From a bacterium D16-51 (GTDB lineage Bacteria; Bacillota; Clostridia; Lachnospirales; Lachnospiraceae), in NCBI GenBank assembly GCA_003612285.1, contig RAYE01000040.1:1-55306 (forward strand): a DNA stretch of 55,306 nt. The letters are read 5' to 3'. A program made the translations under genes and the position numbers. Positions 24,202-33,272 of the stretch are shown piece after piece (the stretch's first letter is position 1; each line of letters begins with the position of its first letter). The notes beneath the pieces are model-generated. The model was not told the DNA's origin. It worked only from the letters and a program-made list of their open reading frames with translations, and searched no databases.

Positions 24202-24810
24202 ATGAAAAACGGAATCGAAATCAGATGGCATGGCCGTGGCGGCCAGGGAGCAAAAACAGCAGCTTTACTTCTTGCAGATGTTGCATTTAAAACCGGGCGT
24301 AATGTGCAGGGATTTCCGGAATATGGTCCGGAGCGTATGGGGGCTCCGATTACGGCATATAACCGCATTAGTTCTGATAAAATCCGCGTTCATTCTAATA
24401 TATACCATCCGGATTTTGTTGTTGTTGTGGATGAGACATTGCTTGGTTCTGTGGATGTCACAGCCGGACTGAAAAAGAATGGGGCAATTATTATCAATAC
24501 GGCAAAGTCCAGGGAGGAAATTCAGGAGCATCTAAATGGCTACGAAGGGCGTGTCTATACAATTGACGCAAGGAAAATTTCTGTTGAGACATTAGGGAAG
24601 AATTTTCCGAACTCACCAATGCTTGCAGCAGCAGTGGCAGTAAGCAAAATTATGCCAAGGGAAAAGTTTATCAAAGAAATGCGTGCTTCTTACCAGCATA
24701 AGTTTGCAAAGAAACCAGAAGTGATTGATGGGAATATGAAGGCTCTTGAAATGGCTTTTGACAAGGCCGAGGAAGCAATTGAAGCAGATGAAATGAGTTT
24801 GTCTGCATAA
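24202..24810 (+). CDS. porC: 2-oxoacid:ferredoxin oxidoreductase, gamma subunit
   Basis: 202 aa from ATG 24202 (AAAGGAG upstream; a 15-codon in-frame extension to ATG 24157 lacks one). Family motifs are the N-terminal IRWHGRGGQGAKTAA, FPEYGPERMGAPI and FPNSPMLAA. The gamma subunit belongs to the four-subunit pyruvate or branched-chain 2-oxoacid ferredoxin oxidoreductase that turns a 2-oxoacid and CoA into acyl-CoA, CO2 and reduced ferredoxin. Gene order gamma-delta-alpha-beta is the usual one. Sequence alone does not separate pyruvate (POR) from 2-oxoisovalerate (VOR) enzymes. Confidence 0.9.
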   Translation: MKNGIEIRWHGRGGQGAKTAALLLADVAFKTGRNVQGFPEYGPERMGAPITAYNRISSDKIRVHSNIYHPDFVVVVDETLLGSVDVTAGLKKNGAIIINTAKSREEIQEHLNGYEGRVYTIDARKISVETLGKNFPNSPMLAAAVAVSKIMPREKFIKEMRASYQHKFAKKPEVIDGNMKALEMAFDKAEEAIEADEMSLSA

Positions 24811-24838
24811 AAGGCAAAAGAAGTCCAGGAGGCTGAAA

Positions 24839-25144
24839 ATGAGAACTGATGTTACAAAGATTAATGAGAAAACACCCCATGAACAGCTTACAGAAGGGTT
24901 AATGATGTTTGCGGGAGGGACTTCCAGATATTTTAATACGGGGGAATGGAGGACAAATACTCCTGTATTCCATGAAGAGAAGTGCAGGCAATGCCTGCTT
25001 TGCGCCCCAGTATGTCCCGATTCCAGCATACCTGTAAAAAATGGGGAGCGTCTGGCATTTGACATGGATCATTGCAAAGGATGTGGGATATGTGCAAATG
25101 TCTGTCCATTTGGGGCAATTGAAATGAAGGAGGGCGTTGAGTAA
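24839..25144 (+). CDS. porD: 2-oxoacid:ferredoxin oxidoreductase, delta (ferredoxin) subunit
   Basis: 101 aa with two 4Fe-4S motifs: CRQCLLCAPVCP and CKGCGICANVCP, each C-x2-C-x2-C-x3-CP. It carries electrons from the TPP site to external ferredoxin. The N-terminal 45 residues (DVTKINEKTP) make contact with the core as in other delta subunits. GGAGG lies before ATG. Its stop overlaps the start of the alpha subunit gene (TAATG), so translation is coupled. Confidence 0.93.
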   Translation: MRTDVTKINEKTPHEQLTEGLMMFAGGTSRYFNTGEWRTNTPVFHEEKCRQCLLCAPVCPDSSIPVKNGERLAFDMDHCKGCGICANVCPFGAIEMKEGVE

Positions 25145-26343
25145 TGGCGATAAAGGAACGTATGTCAGGAAATGAAGCGGTAGCTTATGCAATCCGCCAG
25201 ATAAATCCGGATGTTATGCCCGCATTTCCGATTACACCTTCAACTGAGATTCCGCAGATGGTTTCTACTTACATAGCAAATGGGGAAATTGATACAGAGT
25301 TTATCCCGGTAGAAAGTGAGCATTCTGCAATGAGCGCTACGATAGGTGCGGAAGCAGCGGGGGCAAGAAGCCTGACTGCTACTTCTTCAGCAGGACTGGC
25401 ATTGATGTGGGAAGAGCTGCTTTTGGCGGCATCAAACCGCATGCCGCTTGTCCTTGCATTAGTAAACCGTACGTTATCCGGGCCAATCAATATAAACTGC
25501 GACCATTCTGATGGAATGGGGGCAAGAGATACAGGCTGGATTCAGATTTATGCAGAGAATAATCAGGAAGCATATGACAATTTCATCCAGGCATATCCAA
25601 TTGCAGAACAGGAAAGCGTACATCTTCCGGTTATGGTATGCCAGGATGGTTTTATTACAAGCCATGCTGTTGAAAATATCATGCTTTTGGAGGATTCTGC
25701 CGTAAAAGATTTTGTTGGGGAATACTGCCCGGAAGAGTATCTGTTAAATCCAGGGAAACCTGTTGCTGTCGGACCGTATTCTGTCAGCAATTATGCGATG
25801 GAAGCAAAAAAGAACCAGGAAATTGCATTAGAGAATGCAAAAGAAGTTATTTTAGAAGTTGCAAAGAGGTTTAAAGATATTTCCGGAAGGGAATATGGGC
25901 TTTTTGAAGAATATAAGACAAAAGATGCAGATTATATTATGTTGATTATGGGTTCGGCGGCAGGCACTGCAAAGCAGGCTGTGGACGATTTAAGGGAAAA
26001 GGGCTGGAAAGTCGGCGTGTTAAAGCTTCGGGTATTCCGTCCATTTCCGGCAGAGGAAATTGCAGAGGCTTTAAAAGGATGTAAGGCGGCTGCAATTATG
26101 GACCGCTGTGAAAGCTATAATGGTAATGGAGGGCCGCTTGGAAGTGAAGTTTTGGCCGGCCTTTTCCGACATAAAGTAATGATTGAAACCGTTAATTACA
26201 TTTATGGTCTTGCAGGGCGCGATTTTACAGTAAGTGATGTGTGCCATATTTTTTCCGAGCTGGACGGTATGGTTACAAAGGGGAAAAAGCCAAGGCAGTA
26301 TCAATATATAAGGTTACGGGAACAGGAGGCCGCAGATGAGTGA
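25144..26343 (+). CDS. porA: 2-oxoacid:ferredoxin oxidoreductase, alpha subunit
   Basis: 399 aa. It carries the pyrimidine-binding domain and domains II/III of the enzyme: GNEAVAYAIRQINPDVMPAFPITPSTEIPQ at the start, ESEHSAMSATIGAEAAGAR with the TPP-pyrimidine glutamate, and RVFRPFPAEEI in the C-terminal half. It pairs with PorB to form the active site. It overlaps both neighbours (delta stop and beta start), typical of a tightly coupled operon. Complete. Confidence 0.93.
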   Translation: MAIKERMSGNEAVAYAIRQINPDVMPAFPITPSTEIPQMVSTYIANGEIDTEFIPVESEHSAMSATIGAEAAGARSLTATSSAGLALMWEELLLAASNRMPLVLALVNRTLSGPININCDHSDGMGARDTGWIQIYAENNQEAYDNFIQAYPIAEQESVHLPVMVCQDGFITSHAVENIMLLEDSAVKDFVGEYCPEEYLLNPGKPVAVGPYSVSNYAMEAKKNQEIALENAKEVILEVAKRFKDISGREYGLFEEYKTKDADYIMLIMGSAAGTAKQAVDDLREKGWKVGVLKLRVFRPFPAEEIAEALKGCKAAAIMDRCESYNGNGGPLGSEVLAGLFRHKVMIETVNYIYGLAGRDFTVSDVCHIFSELDGMVTKGKKPRQYQYIRLREQEAADE

Positions 26344-27280
26344 TTATAGTTTAAAAACGATAATGAATAAACCAGAGCGGCTTGCACCGGGGCACCGTAT
26401 GTGTGCAGGCTGCGGTGCAACAATTGCAGTCCGCGCTGTGCTCCGTGCGCTGCATGAGGGCGACCGGGCCGTGATTGGCAATGCAACGGGCTGCCTGGAA
26501 GTGTCTTCTTATATGTACCCTTATACGGCATGGGAGGACAGTTATATCCATAATGCATTTGAAAATGCAGGAGCCACTTTGAGCGGCGTAGAAACAGCAT
26601 ATAAAGTGTTAAAAAAGAAGGGGCGTATTCCGAAAGAAGAAACGTTTAAATTTATTACGTTTGGAGGGGATGGCGGCACTTATGACATTGGATTCCAGTC
26701 CCTGTCCGGGGCGATGGAACGCAACCATGATATGGTCTATGTCTGCTATGACAATGGAGCATATATGAATACAGGAATCCAGCGTTCTTCTGCAACACCA
26801 ATGTATGCAGATACTACAACAACGCCGGTTGGGAAGAAGTCTGTCGGGAAGATGCAGAACCGCAAGGATTTATCGAGTATTATTGCTGACCATGATGTTC
26901 CGTATGTTGCCCAGACAACGCTTACATCGAATTTTGAAGATATACACAGGAAATCGGAAAAAGCAATCTATACAGAAGGGGCGTCCTTTTTAAATATTAT
27001 GACGCCATGCCCAAGGGGATGGAGATATGAAACGCCGGAGATTATGAAAATCTGTAAACTGGCGGTAGAAACCTGCTACTGGCCATTGTTTGAAGTAGAC
27101 CATGGAAAGTGGATACTTTCATATGAGCCAAAAAAGAAGCTCCCCATCGAAGAGTTTTTAAGGGTTCAGGGGAGGTTTAAGCATCTCTTTAAAAAGGGGA
27201 ATGAAGATTTAATTGTTCAATTCCAGGCAGAGGTAGACAGGCGCTGGGAAGAGTTGTTGTATAAATGTGCAAGAGGGTAA
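26336..27280 (+). CDS. porB: 2-oxoacid:ferredoxin oxidoreductase, beta subunit
   Basis: 314 aa. It is the TPP pyrophosphate-binding subunit: PGHRMCAGCGATIAVRAV supplies proximal cluster cysteines, GDGGTYDIGFQSLSGAMERNHD is the Mg-TPP motif (GDG...N), and YDNGAYMNTGIQRSSATP follows. The C-terminal cysteines complete the proximal [4Fe-4S] cluster. It overlaps porA by 8 nt, and a strong bidirectional terminator (27370-27420) ends the operon. Confidence 0.93.
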   Translation: MSDYSLKTIMNKPERLAPGHRMCAGCGATIAVRAVLRALHEGDRAVIGNATGCLEVSSYMYPYTAWEDSYIHNAFENAGATLSGVETAYKVLKKKGRIPKEETFKFITFGGDGGTYDIGFQSLSGAMERNHDMVYVCYDNGAYMNTGIQRSSATPMYADTTTTPVGKKSVGKMQNRKDLSSIIADHDVPYVAQTTLTSNFEDIHRKSEKAIYTEGASFLNIMTPCPRGWRYETPEIMKICKLAVETCYWPLFEVDHGKWILSYEPKKKLPIEEFLRVQGRFKHLFKKGNEDLIVQFQAEVDRRWEELLYKCARG

Positions 27281-27369
27281 GGGGGGAATTTGTACTCCTT
27301 AATGAATAAAAGATGAATTGTTATTATTTGCGTATGATGGTTAGAACGGCCGTAAATAGTAATAATTGT

Positions 27370-27420
27370 CCACAAAGAACCGATAGGGGATTTGCCATAA
27401 CCTCTATCGGTTTTTTGTGG
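27370..27420. terminator. por operon terminator
   Basis: A 17-bp stem (27370-27386 with 27404-27420, one G-U) includes AACCGATAG/CTATCGGTT and a T-run at 27411-27416. Nearly symmetrical, so probably bidirectional. An extended -10 (TGGTATAAT, 27425-27433) just after it may start the lysR transcript. Confidence 0.85.
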
Positions 27421-27511
27421 GCTCTGGTATAATATAAAAAATTATTCTCGCATATGCAGCGGGTTAGACGCAATGCTTATAAGGAATTGTTAATTTGCAA
27501 GGAGGCAGGAA

Positions 27512-28402
27512 ATGACACTTTTATCCTATCAGATTTTTAAAACAGTTGCAGAGCAGGGCAGTTTCCGCAAAGCGGCAGATATTCTTGGGTTGACGCCCTC
27601 TGCAATCAGCCATGCAGTTTCTGCAATGGAGCATGAACTGGGGTTTCCTGTATTAAACAGGAGTAAGCTTGGTGTAACGATGACAAATTATGGCGAACAT
27701 TTGCTTCCATATATAAATGCAGTTTTAAATAGCGATGAGAGCCTGCATCAGGCAATTGCGGAATTTAACGGGCTGCGCCAGGGAAAGGTGAAGGTGGGGT
27801 GTTTTTCCAGCGTCTGTACAAACTGGCTTCCGGATGTTATGAATTCTTTCCGTAAAGAATATCCTGGGATAACGATTGAAGTTTTCCAGGGAACGTATGA
27901 TGATGTGGCCTATTGGGTGAAAAATGCGGTGGTGGATTTAGGCTTTCTTTCTGTTTCCAGTGCAGGGGATATTCCGATTGAGCCGCTTTATAAAGACCCA
28001 TTGATTTGCGTTATGAAAAAGGGGACAAAACGTGCAAAACAAGGCCAATATATGGAGGTTGATGAACTGCGCCGGCATCGTTTTGTAACGCAGCGTGAAT
28101 CCACAGACGCTGATATCCAGAAATTTTTGAAAGAAAATTCCCTGACTGTCCAATCGGATTACCATGTAGTAGACGACCTTGCGATGATAGCAATGGTTGC
28201 ACATGGGTTTGGGATTTGCCTGATGCCTGCCCTTGTTATGAATGATATGCCGTATGAAGTGGACTGCTATCCGATTATGCCAGAGGCATACCGTGTCATT
28301 GGGATTGCCGCTATGAACCCGGATTTTATGGCGCCTGCAGTCAGGACTTTTTATAACCATGTTTTGGAGGCATATCAGCAGGAGGAGTATAAGGGGAGAT
28401 AG
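27512..28402 (+). CDS. LysR-family transcriptional regulator
   Basis: 296 aa, standard LTTR length. An N-terminal winged helix-turn-helix (GSFRKAADILGLTPSAISHAVSAME, about residues 17-41) is followed by a periplasmic-binding-like effector domain from about residue 90 (GKVKVGCFSSVCTNWLP). It is transcribed in the same direction as por and lies after its terminator, so control of por is only possible, not shown. The ribosome site is AAGGAGG. The effector is unknown. Confidence 0.9.
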   Translation: MTLLSYQIFKTVAEQGSFRKAADILGLTPSAISHAVSAMEHELGFPVLNRSKLGVTMTNYGEHLLPYINAVLNSDESLHQAIAEFNGLRQGKVKVGCFSSVCTNWLPDVMNSFRKEYPGITIEVFQGTYDDVAYWVKNAVVDLGFLSVSSAGDIPIEPLYKDPLICVMKKGTKRAKQGQYMEVDELRRHRFVTQRESTDADIQKFLKENSLTVQSDYHVVDDLAMIAMVAHGFGICLMPALVMNDMPYEVDCYPIMPEAYRVIGIAAMNPDFMAPAVRTFYNHVLEAYQQEEYKGR

Positions 28403-28427
28403 GGAGAGAATCTGCGATTTGATTTTA

Positions 28428-28456
28428 TTGTGCCGTTTTCTAAAATATGATACAAT
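28428..28456 (+). promoter_or_regulatory. Promoter of AAA/PDDEXK copy 1
   Basis: TTGTGC (28428-28433), 17 nt, TACAAT (28451-28456) with an upstream TG (extended -10). The same promoter, almost base for base, stands before copy 2 at 52826-52854. Confidence 0.65.
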
Positions 28457-28576
28457 GAAAAATATTCTTTTGGTGGGGATGTCCCTGAGGACTTACGAAA
28501 GGTTCAGTATGAGGGGGTGAATAACGTCAGCCCAATATTTGAAGTGGGTGCTGCGCGGACCCGAAGGAGGCGGAGT

Positions 28577-30268
28577 ATGGCAAAAACGGTAGGGATTGGA
28601 TATCAGGATTTTGGTGATTTGTTGAAAGAGAATGTGTTTTATATTGATAAAACTTATTTTATAAAGGACTGGTGGGAAAACAAGGACATGGTTACCCTGG
28701 TTACCCGTCCACGCCGGTTTGGGAAGACCCTGACAATGAGTATGCTGGAGTATTTTTTTTCGAATAGGTATGCAGGGCAGGGGAAGGTTTTTGAGAAATT
28801 GTCAATTTGGGAATATGAAGAATACCGGAGTCTGCAGGGAACATACCCGGTGATTAATTTGTCATTCGCAAATGTGAAGGGGAGCGTTTATCAGGATGTA
28901 CGGGAAAAAATATGCCAGATAATTACAAATTTATATTCTGAAAATGCATTTTTAAAGAATGAGGATGTTTTGGATGAAAAGGATAGGGAATACTTTGGAC
29001 GTATTGCATTTGATATGAAGAATAGCGATGCAGAGCTGTCAATTTACCAGTTATCAAAGTTTTTATATCAATATTATGGGAAAAAAGTCATTATCCTTTT
29101 AGACGAATATGACACGCCAATGCAGGAGGCGTATGTTGGAGGGTATTGGGAGGAACTTGCAGGTCTGGTCCGTGGGATTTTCAATTCAGCTTTTAAAACA
29201 AATCCTTATCTGGAGCGTGCTGTCCTGACGGGGATTACCAGGATTAGTAAAGAGTCTATTTTTTCGGATTTGAATAATCTTGAGGTAGTGACAACAACTT
29301 CTGATAAATATTCGGATGCCTTTGGATTTACGCAGGAGGAAGTATCAGATGCCCTGGCTGAGTTTGGGATGTCTGGGATGGAGGCAGACGTTAAGTCATG
29401 GTATGATGGCTTTACTTTTGGGAAAAGAACAGATATTTACAATCCATGGTCAATTATTAATTTTCTTGATAAAGGAAAGCTGGGAACTTACTGGGCAAAT
29501 ACCAGCAGTAACAGCCTTGCGGGAAAGCTGATACGTGAGGGAAGCAAAGATGTAAAAATAATTATGGAAAATCTGTTGAATGGGGAAACACTCCATACAG
29601 AAATAGAGGAAGAAATTGTATTTAACCAGCTTGATTATGATGAATCTGCAATCTGGAGCCTGCTGCTTGCAAGTGGATATTTAAAGTTAGAACATTATTC
29701 CATAGATGCTAAGACCGGAAAGGAAATATATGATTTATGCCTTACCAACAAAGAAGTAAAAATCATGTTTAAAAATATGATAAAAGGCTGGTTTAGGCAG
29801 TGTTCGCCCGAGTATAACGATTTAGTTGAGGCGTTATTAGAAGGGGATATTGAGGCAATGAATGAATATATGAATAATGTGGCCTTTGATACATTTAGCT
29901 ATTTTGATACGGGAAAGAGGCCTTCTGGGAAATTGTCGCCGGAGCGTTTCTACCATGGTTTTGTATTGGGATTGATGGTGGATCTGGCGGACAGGTATAT
30001 TATAACCTCAAACAGGGAAAGCGGCTTTGGACGTTATGATATAATGTTAGAACCTTTAAAAGGAAACGAAAAGGATGATGCGATTATTATGGAATTTAAG
30101 GTCCGCCGCCCACAGAAAGAAAAAGGGTTAGAGGAAACAGTCCAGGCTGCATTATTGCAGATTGAAGAAAAAAGGTATGCAGCGGCTTTGCAGAAAAAGG
30201 GGATTCCTGCCAGCCGCATTAGGAAATATGGGTTTGCCTTTGAGGGAAAAAAGGTATTGATTGGATAG
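28577..30268 (+). CDS. AAA-ATPase-like / PD-(D/E)XK (DUF1703-type) protein, copy 1
   Basis: 563 aa from ATG 28577 (GGAGG 6-7 nt upstream); the 20 in-frame codons before it are the leader. The N-terminal AAA-ATPase-like domain has a Walker A-like RPRRFGKT (44-51) and Walker B-like KVIILLDEYDTP. A C-terminal PD-(D/E)XK-like domain has SGFGRYDIMLEP and IIMEFKVRRP. The family is expanded in many gut Firmicutes and Bacteroidetes and its function is not established. A terminator follows. Two related copies lie at 52967 and 54732, both in the same orientation, on the far side of the surface polymer cluster. Confidence 0.88.
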   Translation: MAKTVGIGYQDFGDLLKENVFYIDKTYFIKDWWENKDMVTLVTRPRRFGKTLTMSMLEYFFSNRYAGQGKVFEKLSIWEYEEYRSLQGTYPVINLSFANVKGSVYQDVREKICQIITNLYSENAFLKNEDVLDEKDREYFGRIAFDMKNSDAELSIYQLSKFLYQYYGKKVIILLDEYDTPMQEAYVGGYWEELAGLVRGIFNSAFKTNPYLERAVLTGITRISKESIFSDLNNLEVVTTTSDKYSDAFGFTQEEVSDALAEFGMSGMEADVKSWYDGFTFGKRTDIYNPWSIINFLDKGKLGTYWANTSSNSLAGKLIREGSKDVKIIMENLLNGETLHTEIEEEIVFNQLDYDESAIWSLLLASGYLKLEHYSIDAKTGKEIYDLCLTNKEVKIMFKNMIKGWFRQCSPEYNDLVEALLEGDIEAMNEYMNNVAFDTFSYFDTGKRPSGKLSPERFYHGFVLGLMVDLADRYIITSNRESGFGRYDIMLEPLKGNEKDDAIIMEFKVRRPQKEKGLEETVQAALLQIEEKRYAAALQKKGIPASRIRKYGFAFEGKKVLIG

Positions 30269-30296
30269 ATTGGTAAATTCTGGCGGTCTTAAGTAT

Positions 30297-30347
30297 AAAC
30301 TGGCTTACACAAGGATATAAGATCCTGTTATGTAAGCCAGTTTTTTT
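30297..30347 (+). terminator. Terminator of AAA/PDDEXK copy 1
   Basis: AAACTGGCTTACA (30297-30309) pairs exactly with 30331-30343; an inner AGGAT/ATCCT stem is in the loop; T-run 30341-30347. The same stem, without the T-run, follows copy 2 at 54653-54693. Confidence 0.85.
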
Positions 30348-30446
30348 GTATTCTGGGGAATTACAGTAATGTGGAAGTATACAAGGATGCAAAGCAGGCA
30401 GAATTTTGAAGGAAAGAGCTGGCAAGCCGGCAGAAAGGAAAGGCAG

Positions 30447-31292
30447 ATGGAACGGATAATTACGGAAGAGAAAATTTTACAGTACCAGGAGTACCTATAT
30501 GAGGAGGAAAAGACGACGGCAACAATCAAGAAATATACATGTGACCTGAAAAAACTTATGGATTATACATCAGGGAGGGAGATCACAAAGAGGCTGATGG
30601 TTGAGTATAAGGAAGCGCTGCGGGAAGGGAAAGGGTACAGGCTGACCAGTATCAATTCCTTCCTGGTGGCGGCAAACCGTTTTTTTGAGTATATGGGATG
30701 GTACGACCTGCGGGTTAAGACCTACCGGCTCCAGAAGGAAGTATTTGTGCCGGAGGACAGGGATCTGTCAAAGGAAGAATATAAAAAATTAGTGAGGGCA
30801 GCAATGCAGAAAGGAAAAAAACGGCTTGCCATGATCCTTCAGACAATTGCTGCTACAGGAATCCGTATTAGTGAACTGCCTTTTGTGACAGTGGAAAAAG
30901 TGCAGGAGGGAGTTGTGGAGGTTTATTGTAAAGGGAAGCAGAGGTTTGTATTGCTGCCCCGGAAGCTGCAGAAAAAGCTTTTGAGGTACATAAAAGAAAC
31001 AGGTATTGTATCAGGGATTGTTTTTTGCACTTCTGGTGGGAAAGCGGTGGACCGAAGCAACCTCTGGAAAGAAATGAAAGGGTTAAGCCGGGAAACGGAA
31101 ATAAGGGAAAAGAAAGTTTATCCCCACAATCTCCGCCATCTGTTCGCAAAAGAATTCTATGCGATAGGAAAGGATATTGCAAAGCTTGCCGATATGCTGG
31201 GGCATAGCAGCGTGGAAACAACGAGGATTTATATCAGGGCAACCAGTGAAGAACATCAGAAGCAGTTAAATATGATGAAGCTTGTAATATGA
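30447..31292 (+). CDS. Tyrosine recombinase (XerC/D-like integrase), intact
   Basis: 281 aa from ATG 30447 (AAAGGAAAGG upstream). N-terminal SAM-like core-binding domain to about residue 105, then the catalytic domain with all expected residues: Arg140 (TGIRISEL), a Lys near 162-164, His227-x-x-Arg230 (PHNLRH), His253 (LGHSS) and the nucleophile Tyr262 (TRIYI). Such enzymes cut and rejoin DNA at paired inverted half-sites. It ends 68 bp before the 23-bp inverted repeat that flanks the cluster promoter, which makes it the prime candidate for the promoter invertase. A decayed relative is at 52051-52785. Confidence 0.9.
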   Translation: MERIITEEKILQYQEYLYEEEKTTATIKKYTCDLKKLMDYTSGREITKRLMVEYKEALREGKGYRLTSINSFLVAANRFFEYMGWYDLRVKTYRLQKEVFVPEDRDLSKEEYKKLVRAAMQKGKKRLAMILQTIAATGIRISELPFVTVEKVQEGVVEVYCKGKQRFVLLPRKLQKKLLRYIKETGIVSGIVFCTSGGKAVDRSNLWKEMKGLSRETEIREKKVYPHNLRHLFAKEFYAIGKDIAKLADMLGHSSVETTRIYIRATSEEHQKQLNMMKLVI

Positions 31293-31359
31293 GACAGTAA
31301 TTGAGTAGGTGAAGAGATTATAAGATGGATTAAAAGTATCATGTAGATAAAAATAGGAT

Positions 31360-31566
31360 TTACAACATAATAAAAATTATGTGTACATTCGGCAATGCAG
31401 CTGACCCAGCCCTAAACTATATACCGCCCTATGCCGATAAAATATGTGGAACATTCAAATTGGAATATTTTTCATCCCTGTAAAATACAGATTTTATTTG
31501 ACAATACAGTCTGGAAAGCCTATAATGAAAAAGATTCGTTATGACATAATTTTTATTATGTGGTAA
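31360..31566. repeat. Predicted invertible promoter element
   Basis: The left repeat 31360-31382 and right repeat 31544-31566 are reverse complements over 23 bp with one mismatch. The core ACATAATAAAAATTATGT (31365-31382) is exactly complementary to 31544-31561. Each core has 7-bp inverted arms (ACATAAT/ATTATGT) around a 4-bp spacer, AAAA on the left and TTTT on the right, as expected for tyrosine-recombinase sites in inverse orientation. The 161 bp between them contains the full cluster promoter. Recombination would flip it away from the cluster. Inversion itself is inferred. Confidence 0.75.
31498..31526 (+). promoter_or_regulatory. Surface polymer cluster promoter, perfect sigma-A consensus
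   Basis: TTGACA (31498-31503), 17 nt, TATAAT (31521-31526): 12 of 12 consensus bases at ideal spacing. It lies inside the invertible element and in this sequence faces the cluster (ON). Confidence 0.9.
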
Positions 31567-31631
31567 CAACTGCCATAAGGTATGTGGTGGATGAAATTTT
31601 TACTGTTTAATAATCCATGGAGGGAAAGGTA

Positions 31632-32873
31632 ATGAAGGCAATTGACGGACTGAAATACTGGGGGCAGCTTTTGCTTCTGCCGCTTTACTGGTTATCTTTC
31701 CTGGTTCCGAGGGATAAAAGGCTTTGGCTTTTTGGGAGTACGTTTGGCAGGCGTTTTGCTGACAACCCCAAATATTTCTACCTGTATGTGAGCCAGCATA
31801 AGGGGAAACTGGGGGTGCGGCCAGTCTGGATCAGCCATGACAGGAAGATTGTGGAGTTTTTAAGCAGGAATGGGTATGAGGCGTATTATTACCATTCTGT
31901 AAAGGGAATCTGGCTTGCGCTCCGCGGGAAGGTTTACCTGTTTGACAATTATTCAAAGGACATTAATTTCTGGCAGAGCGGCGGGGCAGTGAAGGTGAAT
32001 TTATGGCATGGGATTCCATTAAAGAAAATCCAGGCAGACAATATCTTTGACAAGGTGCGCCATCCCGGGAATTTCTGGGAATATATCAAGTTTTTTCCCA
32101 GAAGGCTGTCTGATGAGAAGCCATCTCATTATGTGCTTGCCACATCAAATTTTATAAAACCTGTTTTTGTATCTGCTTTTCAGACAAAGAATGTGTTGAC
32201 ATCAGGATATCCAAGGAATGACCGGCTGGTAAGGAAAGACAGCATACGCCCTCTTTTATCAGATGCCGAGCGAAGGGATATGGCGCGGATTATGTCTTTT
32301 GTCAGAAAAAAAAGGATTAGCAGGATAATATATTATGCGCCGACTTTCCGGGAAAGTGAGAAAAAATTTTTTGAAGTAGTGGAAATGGAGGGCTTTCGGG
32401 AATTTTTAAGGGAAAACAGTTTTCTGTTCTGCGTGAAACTCCATCCAAAGTCTAAGTTAAGGGCAGAATTCCGAAAGCTGCAGGGAGGGAATGTGTTTGT
32501 GGTTGATGCAGATGCTGACCCATATGTTTTTTTGGAGAAGGCAGATGTGCTTGTGACAGATTACTCTTCCATTTATTTTGATTTTCTGCTGGCAGACAAG
32601 CCAATTGTTTTTTTTGACTATGACTTGCAGACATATCTGAGAAATTCGAGGGAGATGTATTTTGACTATAATGAGTTTACGCCTGGACAGAAAGCGTCTA
32701 CAGAAAAGGAACTGAAAGAAGCCTTGAAGAAAGCGTGCAGCCCGGATGAAGGGTATAACAAAAAATACAGTGGTTTCAGGAGAAATGTGGCAGATAAGGT
32801 TTTTGATAATAGAGAAAAGACTGCCTGCCGGCGTCTGGTAAAAGATATTAAGGCAGTTTTAAAAGAGGTTTAG
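31632..32873 (+). CDS. CDP-glycerol glycerophosphotransferase family protein (TagB/TagF-like)
   Basis: 413 aa from ATG 31632, preceded by GGAGGGAAAGG; ATG 31617 in frame overlaps that site. Motifs of the family: [14 protein letters not shown] (catalytic His region), [11 protein letters not shown], and [24 protein letters not shown]. The hydrophobic N-terminus ([13 protein letters not shown]) probably sits on the membrane face. It transfers glycerol phosphate from CDP-glycerol to a primer or chain, as in teichoic acid synthesis. It is the first gene after the invertible promoter, and TagD for its substrate is next. Confidence 0.9.
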   Translation: MKAIDGLKYWGQLLLLPLYWLSFLVPRDKRLWLFGSTFGRRFADNPKYFYLYVSQHKGKLGVRPVWISHDRKIVEFLSRNGYEAYYYHSVKGIWLALRGKVYLFDNYSKDINFWQSGGAVKVNLWHGIPLKKIQADNIFDKVRHPGNFWEYIKFFPRRLSDEKPSHYVLATSNFIKPVFVSAFQTKNVLTSGYPRNDRLVRKDSIRPLLSDAERRDMARIMSFVRKKRISRIIYYAPTFRESEKKFFEVVEMEGFREFLRENSFLFCVKLHPKSKLRAEFRKLQGGNVFVVDADADPYVFLEKADVLVTDYSSIYFDFLLADKPIVFFDYDLQTYLRNSREMYFDYNEFTPGQKASTEKELKEALKKACSPDEGYNKKYSGFRRNVADKVFDNREKTACRRLVKDIKAVLKEV

Positions 32874-32875
32874 CG

Positions 32876-33265
32876 ATGAAGAAAGTGATTACATACGGGA
32901 CGTTTGACCTGCTGCATTATGGGCATATCAATCTTCTGCAGAGGGCAAAGGCTTTGGGGGACTATCTGATTGTGGCTCTGTCAACCGATGAGTTTAATTC
33001 GATAGAGAAACAGAAAATAACCTATTTTTCCTTTGAAGAGAGGAAAAGATTGTTAGAGGCGGTCCGGTATGTCGATTTGGTGATTCCGGAAAGAAACTGG
33101 GAACAGAAGGTGTGCGATGTAAAGGAGTTTAAAGTGGATACCTTTGTGATGGGTGATGACTGGAAAGGGAAATTTGATTTTCTGAATGAATACTGTGAAG
33201 TGGTTTATCTGGAACGGACGCCTGAAATTTCAACAACGAAGATTAAGAAAGATTTAAAGATATAG
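32876..33265 (+). CDS. tagD: Glycerol-3-phosphate cytidylyltransferase
   Basis: 129 aa, exact TagD length. It makes CDP-glycerol from glycerol-3-phosphate and CTP. The nucleotidyltransferase HxGH motif is His14-Tyr-Gly-His17 ([11 protein letters not shown]), and the second motif is [12 protein letters not shown] near the end. It starts two nt after the stop of the CDP-glycerol transferase gene. The two together imply a poly(glycerol phosphate)-type component in the product. Confidence 0.95.
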   Translation: MKKVITYGTFDLLHYGHINLLQRAKALGDYLIVALSTDEFNSIEKQKITYFSFEERKRLLEAVRYVDLVIPERNWEQKVCDVKEFKVDTFVMGDDWKGKFDFLNEYCEVVYLERTPEISTTKIKKDLKI

Positions 33266-33272
33266 GAGGGGA

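Larger units (their letters stand above)
31293..31631. other. Gene-free control region of the surface polymer cluster
   Basis: No gene is seen. It holds the invertible element (31360-31566), the cluster promoter and a leader of about 100 nt before the first cluster gene. The right inverted repeat lies within the transcribed leader. Confidence 0.7.
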
